From contig CBFFRP010000344.1 in assembly GCA_965644295.1 (NCBI GenBank), positions 1-24,329 on the forward strand: 24,329 nt of DNA, given 5' to 3'. Made by a program: the position numbers and the translations under genes. Source of the DNA: Paraphysomonas bandaiensis (taxonomy: Eukaryota > Chrysophyceae). The notes under the pieces were generated by a model, which had not been told where the DNA came from, made no database searches, and was given only the letters and a program-made list of their open reading frames with translations. This document shows positions 1 to 9,341 of this stretch, in pieces. Position 1 is the stretch's first letter, and every line of letters starts with the position of its first letter.

Positions 1-261
1 AAAGTCGACCAGGGCTAAAAAGCATAGTTTTTGTTTGCTAAACAACGAAAAAAGGGCGATTTCTTGCATGGTCGACATACACTATTCCCCGTGCTGGATT
101 ATTTCCCACCCACAGAGGGATGTGTTGGAATTCTATGCATGGCACTATCGTCACCAGGATATTCTAATCGCCTCTAGAGTGTTCCATTTACTCCCAAGCA
201 ATCATCATAATAATAACACTGGAATACTGTCATACAAGCAACACTATCACAGTCTAATAAC
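1..261. other. 5' flank of the DJ-1 gene, no gene recognised
   Basis: No recognisable gene. A 76-codon open frame at 35-265 ends in an ATGA overlap with the start of the next gene. Its product is rich in His, Tyr and Asn, shows no family motif, and has none of the features of the neighbouring proteins. I treat it as leader or promoter DNA. Confidence 0.5.
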
Positions 262-954
262 ATGACGAAATCAGTTCTTTTGGTCTTAACGAACCATGGA
301 GTGGTGGAAGGCACGGATGTAGCCACAGGATGGTATCTTCCAGAGTGCGCTCATCCATATTTTCGATTCAAAGATGCCAATTACGACATATCATTCTGCA
401 GTGTGTCTGGTGGCGATACAACAGTTTCTCCAAGTAGTCTTGATATGACGGATGAAGAGAACAAATCATTCTGGGAGAATGCTGAGACGAAATCACTGAC
501 AGAAAACACCAAACCACTCTCTGATTTTGATGGATCAAAGTTTGATTGTGTCTTTTTTGTCGGAGGATTTGGAACGATGTGGGATTTCCCTGATAATGAA
601 CATGTACAGAGGGTAGCGAGAGAAGTTTACGAACGGGGAGGTGTTGTTGGTGCTGTATGCCACGGCCCCATTGCACTTGCCAATGTCAGGCTGAGCAATG
701 GTTCCCTTCTTGTGGAAGGTAAAGGGTGTACTGCATTCTGCAACGAGGAAGAAGCCCAAGCTGGTATGGAATCTCACTTGCCTCAGCGAGAAGGCGGTAA
801 GTCGTGCGAAGATATTCTCGCAGCACGTGGTGGTCGTTTCAGCAAGGGCGCAGCCTGGTCTAACCATGTAGTTTCTGATGAGCGGGTAGTTACAGGTCAA
901 AACCCTATGTCAGCGAGATCTGCTGCTGAGGCTTGCATTGCTGCTTTAGCATAA
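262..954 (+). CDS. DJ-1/PfpI superfamily protein, Hsp31-like (possible glutathione-independent glyoxalase / protein deglycase)
   Basis: Encodes 230 aa in one exon. The DJ-1/PfpI fold is shown by the nucleophile-elbow motif GAVCHGPIAL (residues 130-139), with the catalytic Cys at 133 followed directly by His134. The early acidic residue Glu28 sits in GWYLPECAHPY, which is the Hsp31-type version of the pocket, and FFVGGFGTMWDFP (98-110) matches the family's GG-[YF]-GT-x-WDF block. Members of this clade convert methylglyoxal to lactate and/or act as stress chaperones; that activity is inferred from the motifs. The length matches Hsp31-like proteins (about 225-240 aa). No signal peptide is visible, so it is probably cytosolic. 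The ATG at 262 starts directly on the first beta strand (KSVLLVLT), as expected. It is intronless, unlike the apyrase, SPFH, EXS and TTI1 genes here. Confidence 0.92.
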   Translation: MTKSVLLVLTNHGVVEGTDVATGWYLPECAHPYFRFKDANYDISFCSVSGGDTTVSPSSLDMTDEENKSFWENAETKSLTENTKPLSDFDGSKFDCVFFVGGFGTMWDFPDNEHVQRVAREVYERGGVVGAVCHGPIALANVRLSNGSLLVEGKGCTAFCNEEEAQAGMESHLPQREGGKSCEDILAARGGRFSKGAAWSNHVVSDERVVTGQNPMSARSAAEACIAALA

Positions 955-1861
955 GTATTGTATTCTGGAGACAGCACGTGTGACCACTAGCATGCATACA
1001 AAGCTGATGTTTTGGGTAGCAAGTAAATATAAGAAATTATATCTGTAGTTATTACTTCTTTATCTCGGCACTTTTTAACGGATGCAATGGGCTGAAGGTC
1101 GAAAAATTCAGCTACTACGTATAACGTCGGTATATTAGAAATTATATATATGATTGTGCTCAACACTGCAAGTATTATTTAGCTGAATTCATGTAGAGAG
1201 TGCTTATCTATTTACAGTGTCAAATCTTCAGATTGCTTGATGAGATGCTTTCTAGGTATAGTAAAATCACACCATTATATAAACACGTGTTAGTTACCCA
1301 ATAGCCATAACTTATCTGCTCGATATTGCTTCATTAAACAATCTATCGCTAGCCGCAGAGCAAATAATATAATTCTATTATAAACGGATTACTCTGACAT
1401 GTATTTGATAGGCGGATTCTCCTTTATAGTCGACTTCTGTATCATATAAACATGCAGCTATTCTGCTTACAACATTAGCAGTCAAATTAAACTCGCATAC
1501 TTCTTTGTAGTGCCCAAACAGTAATAATCGCCCAGATACTGCCTTTTTAAAATAGATGACGTTTAATAGTTAAAAAATAAAAGTAGTTCTATAAATAACC
1601 TTATGTTTTACCAACTAATTCCAGACCACATACAAGGCGGTGGCCCATATGGATATTAAAGAACAAAGACACTCATACTCAAAGTATGGTCCTACTAAAA
1701 CAAGGGATCATAGAATAGAATGCAAGGCGGATGAGTGTGTATAAACTTTGTGAAGAATTTTCTCATGTAAATACGTCTCTGATACCTCTGCTCATGGTAT
1801 CTATAGATTGCAATAGATATCATACACTGTGCCGATAAGATACGGCCATATCAACCGTCAA

Positions 1862-1889
1862 TATAATACAGTATAATACAGCATAATAC
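1862..1889. repeat. Short imperfect tandem repeat (TATAATACAG-like)
   Basis: Two full copies and one partial copy of a 10-bp unit, with a base change in the last. It is followed by a cluster of GTATAC palindromes. Confidence 0.5.
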
Positions 1890-1992
1890 CCTGCGACAAG
1901 GTATACTACAGTATACACGGTATACACCGGACCACTCTCTAGAAATCATCTTCTCTTATTACAGCAGTATACGTGTGTATTCTGCACTGTGC

Positions 1993-2070
1993 TGTATATG
2001 TATATGTGTATCTATATGTATGAATGTATATGTATGTATATGTATGTATATGAATGTATATGTATGTATG
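1993..2070. repeat. Degenerate TATG / TGTATA microsatellite
   Basis: Interrupted TATG, TGTATA and TGAATG units upstream of the ARM gene. It is the same repeat family that recurs in the apyrase intron and in the sulfotransferase/TTI1 promoter. Confidence 0.75.
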
Positions 2071-2204
2071 CCTGTGTGCTCGTAGTCCGAGTCATGTGGT
2101 TGCTTCTCTAGAAGATACATACATAAACACCTTCACAGAGCCTGCTACCTCCATCTGATCCCTTCACTCATCACTCATCACCATTCCATGACCCGTTAAT
2201 CTTC

Positions 2205-4370
2205 ATGGATATACCGGATAACTTAGATGATATAGCGGATCAGTTATCAGCTGCTATTAACAGTGCATTGAACGACAATGCGACTGATCCCTTAACAAGA
2301 TCCCCTTTAATCCCTCTAACCCCCCCTAGAGGACGAGATGAAACATCCTCTAGTGTTGGAGGGAATGATATGAATCAGACTGTTGAGGAAGCCACGAGAT
2401 CTGCTGTGCGGTACGGAAACTACCGGCCACTGCTCCAATTGTGCACAAGCACCAATGAACAGACTGTTCGAGCGGCGAGTGAAAGTCTTGTTGGGATTAT
2501 TGGTATGCTTCCCAATCATAAGAAAGTTGAATTATGCAAATCAGCTGCTCTTCCTATTATTTTTTCCTTGATGCATGTGCCTCAGCTTGTTGTGAAAGAG
2601 CATATAATGGGCGTATTGTTTACTCTTGCGAAATTAAGTGCAAATAAGAGTATTTTACTAACTGGTGGCGCTATATCACACGCAGTAAGTTCACTGAAAG
2701 ACAGTACGCCTCTTCTGCAGGAACTCGCTAGTGGCGTTATAATGAACTTGTGTGCAGAGGAGAGTGGGAAACGAGAGATCTCTCAAACCGATGGCATTGT
2801 TTTGCTAGTAGAAGCAGTTAAGGTGGGCACAGTGCGGTGCCAAGAGTTTGCTACTGGTGCTTTGATGAACTTGGCTGTTGAAACATCTCTACGACCACAA
2901 ATAGTTAGTGCTGGTGCCTTGCCTGCTCTGCTCTCTGTTTTGAGATCTAGTCCTCCACAGGGAAATCTGGAGAATGCTTTGGGTGCCCTCATAAACCTTG
3001 CCATATCCACTGAAAATAAGGTTCCAATTGTGGAAGCTGGGGCGCTCCCGGTGCTTGTTGACTTGCTGCAGAGTGCTTCCACTACAGTACAAGAGGAAGC
3101 AGCCGGTGCTCTTCTGTCACTAGCTGTGGCGAAGAACAACAAGCATGCTATTGCTGAGTCGCATGCTGTGCCGCAGTTGCTCACTCTGGTCCGGTCTGGC
3201 AACACAGGGGTGCAATGTAATGCCTTAGGTGCTCTTGTAAACCTGTCTTCTGAGCAGGATATACGATTGGAGATTGTTCGAAAGGGTGGGGCTGATACGC
3301 TTGTATACGCACTCCGGTCGCATGCAGGGGTTGTTGCCCAGCGAGCTGCCACTGTCCTTCTGAGATTAGCAGATTCTTTGGTCCACCGAGTACTGATGTG
3401 TCAAGCAGGTATAGTCGATAGTCTTGTGGAAGTTGTTGGGAGATTCCCTACACCTCCCATGAGGACCACAGCATCGGCTCTGCTATTGTCGCTCTCGCAA
3501 GATGATCGTACCCGCGCTGCTTTTGTGACTGAGGGCAGCGGGGCATTACAGATGTTGCGCAATATGTTGGGCGACCCGGATTCTGATCCCGGACTTCATG
3601 TGATAGAAAATGCATCGGGGTCTTTGCTTAACCTTTGTAATCAGCCCAGTATATTGAACATTCTGATGTCATACGATCTTGTCCCTTTGCTTGTGAAGCT
3701 TCTACCGATTGTTCCCAAGGATAGAGACTCTGGGGGTGTAGAAATGAGAAGAATGGTGGTAGCAGAGAATGCAGTGGAGCTACTACGTCTTTTCTGTACG
3801 ACGGACACCTTGCGGAAAGAGGTTGTCAAGGCGGGGGCAGTACCCTTGATGATTCGGTTGCTGGATATGGGAAGCCAAACGGCGAAAGAGTCAGCCGCTG
3901 GGCTCGCTATGAGTTTGTGCTACGAAGAATCATGTGCCAATGCAGTGCTTTCTGCCGGTGGTTTGCGGTCGCTGATGAATCTGTTATCAACTGGCACTGG
4001 CGCGATGCAAGAAGAAGCAATTTGTGCGATGTTATATTTGGCTGACGATGAGGAGAATAGATTTACCTTGGTGAGAGAGGGAGTACTCGGTCCTGTAGTG
4101 AAACTACTGCGGGTTGGGTCGCTGCAGTGCACTGCGGATGCAGTTGAGATCGTATCTCTATTGGCCGAGGAGCCGGAACTAAAGGCAGCCATCGGTGCAG
4201 CAGGCGCGATTCCACCTTTGATATCACTCATGCGACAAGGTGGTGATGTGACAATTAAGCGGACGGCTACACTCACGCTGCGATTATTAGCGGATAACTC
4301 CGAGTGTAGAGAACACATGAGACAGGCGTATCTCACTCCTCAGAGCATTCTATATGTAGGACCCTGGTGA
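2205..4370 (+). CDS. Armadillo-repeat protein (about 15 tandem ARM repeats)
   Basis: A single uninterrupted 721-codon frame. Residues 1-60 are polar and Pro/Thr-rich, probably disordered. From about residue 60 to 710 the protein is an uninterrupted array of about 42-residue armadillo repeats. Typical helix 2/3 signatures recur, for example GVIMNLC (177-183), GALMNLA (218-224) and ALINLAISTENK (261-272) followed by VEAGALPVLVDLL (276-288). ARM superhelices are protein-binding scaffolds. The pattern resembles the cytoplasmic ARM proteins of plants and protists (Vac8/ARO-like) more than importin-alpha, since no IBB domain is seen at the N-terminus. There is no U-box, F-box or membrane segment. 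The partner and cellular role cannot be read from the sequence. The gene has no introns. Confidence 0.93.
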   Translation: MDIPDNLDDIADQLSAAINSALNDNATDPLTRSPLIPLTPPRGRDETSSSVGGNDMNQTVEEATRSAVRYGNYRPLLQLCTSTNEQTVRAASESLVGIIGMLPNHKKVELCKSAALPIIFSLMHVPQLVVKEHIMGVLFTLAKLSANKSILLTGGAISHAVSSLKDSTPLLQELASGVIMNLCAEESGKREISQTDGIVLLVEAVKVGTVRCQEFATGALMNLAVETSLRPQIVSAGALPALLSVLRSSPPQGNLENALGALINLAISTENKVPIVEAGALPVLVDLLQSASTTVQEEAAGALLSLAVAKNNKHAIAESHAVPQLLTLVRSGNTGVQCNALGALVNLSSEQDIRLEIVRKGGADTLVYALRSHAGVVAQRAATVLLRLADSLVHRVLMCQAGIVDSLVEVVGRFPTPPMRTTASALLLSLSQDDRTRAAFVTEGSGALQMLRNMLGDPDSDPGLHVIENASGSLLNLCNQPSILNILMSYDLVPLLVKLLPIVPKDRDSGGVEMRRMVVAENAVELLRLFCTTDTLRKEVVKAGAVPLMIRLLDMGSQTAKESAAGLAMSLCYEESCANAVLSAGGLRSLMNLLSTGTGAMQEEAICAMLYLADDEENRFTLVREGVLGPVVKLLRVGSLQCTADAVEIVSLLAEEPELKAAIGAAGAIPPLISLMRQGGDVTIKRTATLTLRLLADNSECREHMRQAYLTPQSILYVGPW

Positions 4371-5789
4371 TCAGAGAGTATTCAGCGGTTTATATCTTGG
4401 AGGATTTAATAGCTTCTAGCTGGGTGATTTTGGAACAATGTATTGTATCTCTGTACTAGATGACGTGTAGACGTACTTATAGAAAATATTGTATTCATTC
4501 GTGTACTGAGAAATTTAATTAATTTTAACATGAATTCTTTTTATTTGCAATTACAATCAATTTTCTTGCTGTCATGTTGAATATCCACCCACAGTACTAT
4601 ACCTATAGCTGTGTGCACGTACTGCTACGAAATGCAATGTACGAAAAATATGATGTATTATCTCCGTCAGCCCGATATATTATAGGCCAAGGATAGAGAA
4701 TATTGTTAGATAGCGTTCCGTCAATAGTACTGTACAATGTATTGCAATATATTGTGAGCTACTTTAACAGAAACCAGTCCACCCATCAATGTACTGTACA
4801 ATATATTGTTCCCTAACCCTGTTATAAGCATACCTGTCTAATATAAGGTAACTAGCGTGTACTGCCGTCACTATCAGGATCACTTAAAGGTAATACATAC
4901 TTCGACTCTAAGAACTTTAGAGTAGTTTTTTTAAAGGTAGGCAACATGTTCACACTTGTTTACTCGCATTCAATCTCCTTCTAGTAAGTTAACGTGCTGT
5001 TGATACCAGATATTTGAAGAGCTAGAGTTAATACAATTGCGTGTACAAGTGATTGAGAAAATTATCTCTTCTCAGAGCTAAATTAAAGAATTGTAATGAA
5101 AGTACTACCTTTGTGACGGCGATAGAAGAAAGGAACTGTTATAATAATTCGAATCGTTACTGTAGAGTCGAGTTTTACGCAATTACAGATCGAGAGTTCT
5201 TATAAATATGTAATCTCACTGTGTATGGTATATATTTACGTATAGCTCTATACGTTGCAAGGAAGACACATGTTGATATGGGCATAACTACAGGGCGAAT
5301 ATAAGGACATGAAGATGCTCATTACGTCTGAGGCTATTACAGCTTCACCTTTACATGTGAATAAGGTTATAGGTACACATACAGTATAGTCTATATGTAT
5401 GTAGCACTTGCATGTTCCAGTTATCTATAGTCTGCAGATGCATACGAGTAGCAAGATACTGGTGCAGGTAGCACACGGTATCATACATTATTGGGACAAA
5501 CGGCGTCACCAGATATACCATGGAGGGAGTATTCCACTGTATTTCACTGTATAATTGATGTACGTATTTTCACAGTATTCTAGAGATGTATTTGTAATCT
5601 AGAAGGCCCCCTACACGTACATATATACACGCTCCTTATGTATGAAATATCACGTAAGCACATCCCTCTACATACACATACATACACATATACTCATATC
5701 ACTGCTGTCAGCACTCCCTGTCAGTGGTAGCCATTTCTCACCAGTCGAGTCATCAATTCAAGTACTCTTGACGGAATCAACTTCACGGG
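4371..5789. other. Intergenic region, no gene recognised
   Basis: 1.4 kb of AT-rich DNA between the ARM gene and the apyrase gene, with no frame of recognisable coding character. It contains two related copies of a TACTGTACAAT(...)ATATTGT motif at 4728-4757 and 4789-4811. Several TACA/TATG stretches lie near 5610-5700, just upstream of the apyrase. Confidence 0.6.
4728..4811. repeat. Pair of related palindromic-core motifs
   Basis: TACTGTACAAT followed by an ATATTGT segment occurs at 4728-4757 and again, shortened, at 4789-4811. Both copies carry a near-palindromic TACTGTACA core. They could be divergent repeat remnants or hairpin-forming sequence; the function is unknown. Confidence 0.4.
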
Positions 5790-7846
5790 ATGCGTGTGTG
5801 TATCGGGCTGTTGTGCTTATGGCTTACAACTGCCGCTACCTCACTATGTACGTATACATATGCATGTACATGTATATGAGGACATCTCTGTGTGTATGTG
5901 TGTATGTATGAGCATCTCTATGTACGCATATGCATATATGGGTATGTGAGTACAGGTCTCTATGTACGTATGTATGTATGCATGTATATGTATATGTATG
6001 TACCATATCTATACGAGGAGGTGTGTGTATACGTGTGGCAGCCTCTGCATATGCATCTCTATGAGGATATATATACACGTTATGAGTCTAATGGCTCTGC
6101 AGATGACCCCAATGCCCCTCAGATCGATCCTGTGCATGGCAATAGAGGCCTGATGATCGACGCAGGTGTGGTTCGGACATACATCTGAAGGTCACTTAAC
6201 GTTAAACGCATACAGGAAGCGGTGGATCCCGTCTGCATATCTTCTCATGGGAACCGGTAATACCATGTACATAAACTATTACGCCGTACATAACTATGTG
6301 TTGCTGTGTAGCGAGTATTCAACACCGCCCCCCCCCCACTATCCTTTCCCAAGTCTGACGAAAAAACCACTGAACGTATCAGTCCGGGAATGTCTTACTA
6401 TACAGACGACTACGAAGGACTGAAGAAGTATTTTGCGTATCTCATTGACCTCGCCAAGATTACTTTGGCTGAGTACAAGGAGTACTGGCATACTTACCCG
6501 ATATATCTGAGAGCAACTGGTATGACCACTGGTCGTTATAATATTATCTTGTGTGTTATGGTTGCGCTCATTCAGGAGGAATGAGATTGGTTCCAATGGC
6601 TCGCCGGGAAAGTATGATGGCGTATACACGCGAGCTATTCTCAGACAAGGAATTCTGTCCTTTCTTTTTCCAGTTCGACTTTGCTCGTGTTATGTCCGGC
6701 GAAGAAGAAGCTGTCTACGCGTGGGCAGCAGCCAACTATCTTTTTGGCACCCTCCTTCCTAATATACATGGTTCGGGAGCTGTTAATAAACCTATCAAGG
6801 GCACCTTTGGCACCGTCGACCTTGGCGGTGCATCTACACAGATCGCGTTTTTTGTTCCCTCACAGGACGTTTCAGAGGGTTTATTCAAATTACAAATTGG
6901 GTCTCAGCGCCACTGGAACGTTTACGCCAAGTCATTTTTAAAGTACGGTCATAATTCTGCTCGAGAGCGCCATTTTGACCGGCTAGTGGCCGCTGCTAAA
7001 GCCAATGACAGTGCCAGTGCAATAGACTACTGTTTCTACTCTGGCTACCATGAAACTATTTCTTCTGTTACGTTATCTGGCCCAGCCGACCCGATATCCA
7101 ACCAATTCGACTTATGTGCAAAGAGCTTGATGCCTCTAATGCAAAAAGAACTTAATTCTTTTTGCAATACTGTGTATGATGGCGAGTGTAGTATGGACGG
7201 CTTCTACCAGCCCAAATTGCCTAGCTATACTGACGGACACTTCATTGGCTCTGCCACGTACAAGTACCCATGGAACTTTCTCGAGATGCCCGAGACTGCG
7301 TCAATAGATGAATTTAAGGAGAAAGCCAAAAATATATGTGCTATGTCATATAAGGACATCAAGATATACAGCTCCAAGCTGAAATCAACCATCAAGAAGA
7401 ATGAATTGATTCCCTACTACTGTTTCTTGAGTGCATACATCACAGTACTACTAGAGAGTAAGTATAATCTGTGAGTATAGTCTGTATGTCATGTAATATC
7501 TTATTATGCAGATGGATATGGGTTCACGAGCAATCAGACGTTCACTGTCATTGACAACGTTGCTGGTCACAAGGTGGGATGGGCTCTGGGCTCAATGCTG
7601 TATGAAATAAACGGCCTCCCTTACATTTTGTCGCCTCCTACTTGGAAGGAATGCATCGGAAAAGTGACAGCTGGTGTTATTGGCGGTGAGATAGTTTTAT
7701 AATAGAATTACTTATTGTACAATATCTGACGCCTTTACATAGGACTAGTATTCGGGTGTGCCATAACTTGGTACTTTTTGAGCGTGACGAAAAAGCCCTT
7801 TACTCGCCGCAGTGGTTACGACACTATTCCGGGGAACGAGTTATGA
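5790..7846 (+). CDS. GDA1/CD39-family nucleoside di/triphosphatase (apyrase), 7 exons
   Basis: Exons 5790-5847, 6103-6165, 6216-6256, 6312-6519, 6576-7457, 7512-7685, 7743-7846 join to 1530 nt (509 aa); introns 2-6 are 50-57 bp. Residues 1-18 form a signal peptide. All five apyrase conserved regions are present: ACR1 DAGSGGSRLHIF (39-50), split by intron 2; ACR2 ATGGMRL (122-128), split by intron 4; ACR3 GEEEAVYAW (165-173), with probable catalytic Glu168; ACR4 VDLGGASTQ (204-212); ACR5 WALG (441-444). A hydrophobic segment at about 470-490 precedes a basic tail with a YDTI (YxxPhi) motif. The protein is therefore probably a type I membrane enzyme of the secretory pathway or cell surface that hydrolyses NTPs/NDPs. 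Exons 2-7 are fixed by motifs and phase. Exon 1 rests on the signal peptide, a GTACGT donor and phase closure, so it is less certain. Confidence 0.88.
5848..6102 (+). repeat. Microsatellite-filled first intron of the apyrase gene
   Basis: 255 bp from a GTACGT donor to a CTCTGCAG acceptor, dominated by TATG, TGTG and TACATA units. The other five introns of the gene are 50-57 bp. Read on either strand, the tract gives spurious Met/Tyr/Val/Cys-rich frames. The boundary choice is inferred from phase and from the join between a signal peptide and the residues leading into ACR1. Confidence 0.6.
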
Positions 7847-8298
7847 CACTGCTCTTATGTACAGAGCAGGTGTCACTACATTGAATTACTTTTCGAGCTC
7901 TTCTTTCAACTTTCTAGTAGAGATATTTTGAAGTATACCACGCAACACCAGTTTGGCGTTCCGAAGTAGTAATTTGTAATCTGATATCGTCAGACTTCGC
8001 TGCAGTGGCTCTGATAAGTAAATATAGCAACGAACATTACAGTCGTTGTTCAGTCTAGTGGATCAGTGCTGGTTCACCTTAACAAGTCTTTCTAAATCAA
8101 AATGACAGTTATATTGTCTGGCGTGCTTTTCTCGATTATTGTTTTTGCTTCAACTACGTTTTATAGGTACTCAGATATCACGTTGTTAATAATAATATAT
8201 ATAACCTGATATATTTACGGGGAGTATATTGTAGTTCTTTAAACCTAACTATAATCAATGTTGTATAGTAGTGAATGTCTTATTATTAGCAATAGGCG

Positions 8299-8483
8299 TG
8301 TAAGATTCAGAAGTAATGTAGCAAAACAATTTAACTAACTAGTGCTGAACTCTGATATCCTACTATTTGGCGCTACGAAAGCTGCTTGTGCGCCACCACA
8401 AGCCCCAAGGTGCAACCACTTTCGCTCTCTGTCCTTAAGGTGAACTAGTCCGGATGCGTGACTTCAGCAGGCAGCCCAATACC
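8299..8483 (+). repeat. Left arm of a long degenerate inverted repeat (foldback/MITE-like)
   Basis: The reverse complement of this 185-bp arm matches the right arm (8686-9071) in order. The inner end GGTATTGG-x-CTGCCTGCTGAA matches 8686-8706. CCTTAAGGACAGAGAGCG matches 8728-8745. The CACAAGCAGCTTTCGTA block matches near 8982-8998. The outermost 28 nt (8299-8326) match 9044-9071 with 2 mismatches seen by eye. Confidence 0.75.
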
Positions 8484-8685
8484 ATCGTCGTACGAGAAAT
8501 GAGTGGTAGTAGAGACAACATGAAGTTGATGAATGATAAGATATATTGATCATAATTTATAATAGAGTATAAGTTACCTTCCGTTGTTAAGTTAATACTT
8601 CTCATATAATGTCAAACCTTGATAGTGTAGACGTTTTGACAAATAGGCAGACATCCGGGAATGGACCCACTTCAAGGGAATCCGG

Positions 8686-9071
8686 GGTATTGGACTGCCT
8701 GCTGAATTCAAGCATCCGGGCTGTGCTCCTTAAGGACAGAGAGCGAAAGTGGTTGCACCTTTGTCCTTTAACCTCTCAGGTATAAATTACAGTAAGATTA
8801 TATAACTCAATACTTAGATATGAAAACTGGTGAAATAGCTTTACCAGGTTTTGGTATTACATCGACTTTTGAGTCCTTAAGTCTGCAGATGCCAGGTATA
8901 TCAACATTCTGCTTGCTCACTGAGTTTGCTTTGAGTGATAGATCGAAAGTGGTTGCACCTTGGGGCTTGTTTGCGGTGACGCACAAGCAGCTTTCGTAAC
9001 GCAAAAAAGTAGCTTGTCAGAGTTAAACACTGGTAAGTTAACTTTTTGCTACATTAGTTCTGACTCTTACA
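8686..9071 (-). repeat. Right arm of the inverted repeat, interrupted by about 200 bp
   Basis: Inverted partner of 8299-8483. After the first 75 bp the match breaks. An 18-bp sequence starting CGAAAGTGG and ending GCACCTT occurs at 8744-8761 and again at 8944-8961, exactly 200 bp apart, and the match to the left arm resumes through the second copy to 9071. The intervening 8762-8943 has no counterpart in the left arm. The arms are separated by a 202-bp unpaired centre (8484-8685). No transposase was found. Confidence 0.75.
8807..9004 (-). pseudogene. Possible decayed coding fragment inside the right arm
   Basis: A 65-codon minus-strand frame with fairly protein-like composition (segments such as CLCVTANKPQGATTF and GKAISPVF). 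In the left arm the equivalent YESCLC stretch is shifted by a 4-nt indel and soon stops. I recognise no family. It may be a remnant of a gene captured by the repeat, or chance. Confidence 0.2.
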
Positions 9072-9341
9072 AATAATCAAATAAGAAATTAATCAGTGTG
9101 TTTAGTTAATTACGTTTTGCATTTGTAGAGTTGTTTTATAATGTTCTGCCACCAACAAAACGTAGTAATTTTAACAGCGCCGTACGTTGCCACCCTGGCA
9201 ATGTGACAATTCACATACAATGTTGCCTGAAATGCTAATCTATTTACCTATTTATAGTCCATTAATATTCGATGTGATATGAGGCACTGTACGACAACAA
9301 CGAAATCCGAAAGAATATAGTGCAGCACTAGGCCAGATCGT

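Larger units (their letters stand above)
955..2204. other. Intergenic region with short TA-rich and TATG repeats
   Basis: No coding potential recognised over 1.25 kb between two co-directional genes. It is AT-rich. Positions 1862-1889 hold a short imperfect array of a TATAATACAG-like unit, followed by several GTATAC palindromes (about 1900-1930). Positions 1993-2070 hold a degenerate TATG/TGTATA microsatellite. The last 100 bp carry the promoter and leader of the ARM gene, but no specific element can be named. Confidence 0.6.
7847..9341. other. Convergent intergenic region containing a foldback-like repeat
   Basis: Lies between the apyrase stop and the SPFH stop (tail to tail). Positions 7847-8298 and 9072-9341 are AT-rich with nothing recognised. 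The middle (8299-9071) is a degenerate long inverted repeat, described in separate entries. Confidence 0.6.

Noticed and set aside
35-265. 76-codon open frame directly upstream of the DJ-1 gene, overlapping its ATG
   Set aside because: No recognisable motif and His/Asn/Tyr-rich composition; more likely leader DNA than a gene or operon partner in a eukaryote.
4813-4822. CCCTAACCC telomere-like sequence (and TTAGGGTTAG near 23949)
   Set aside because: Only about one and a half units each; chance occurrence, not an interstitial telomere array.
5836-6078. Minus-strand His/Thr/Tyr-rich frame and plus-strand Met/Tyr-rich frames
   Set aside because: Shadows of the repeat-filled first intron of the apyrase gene.
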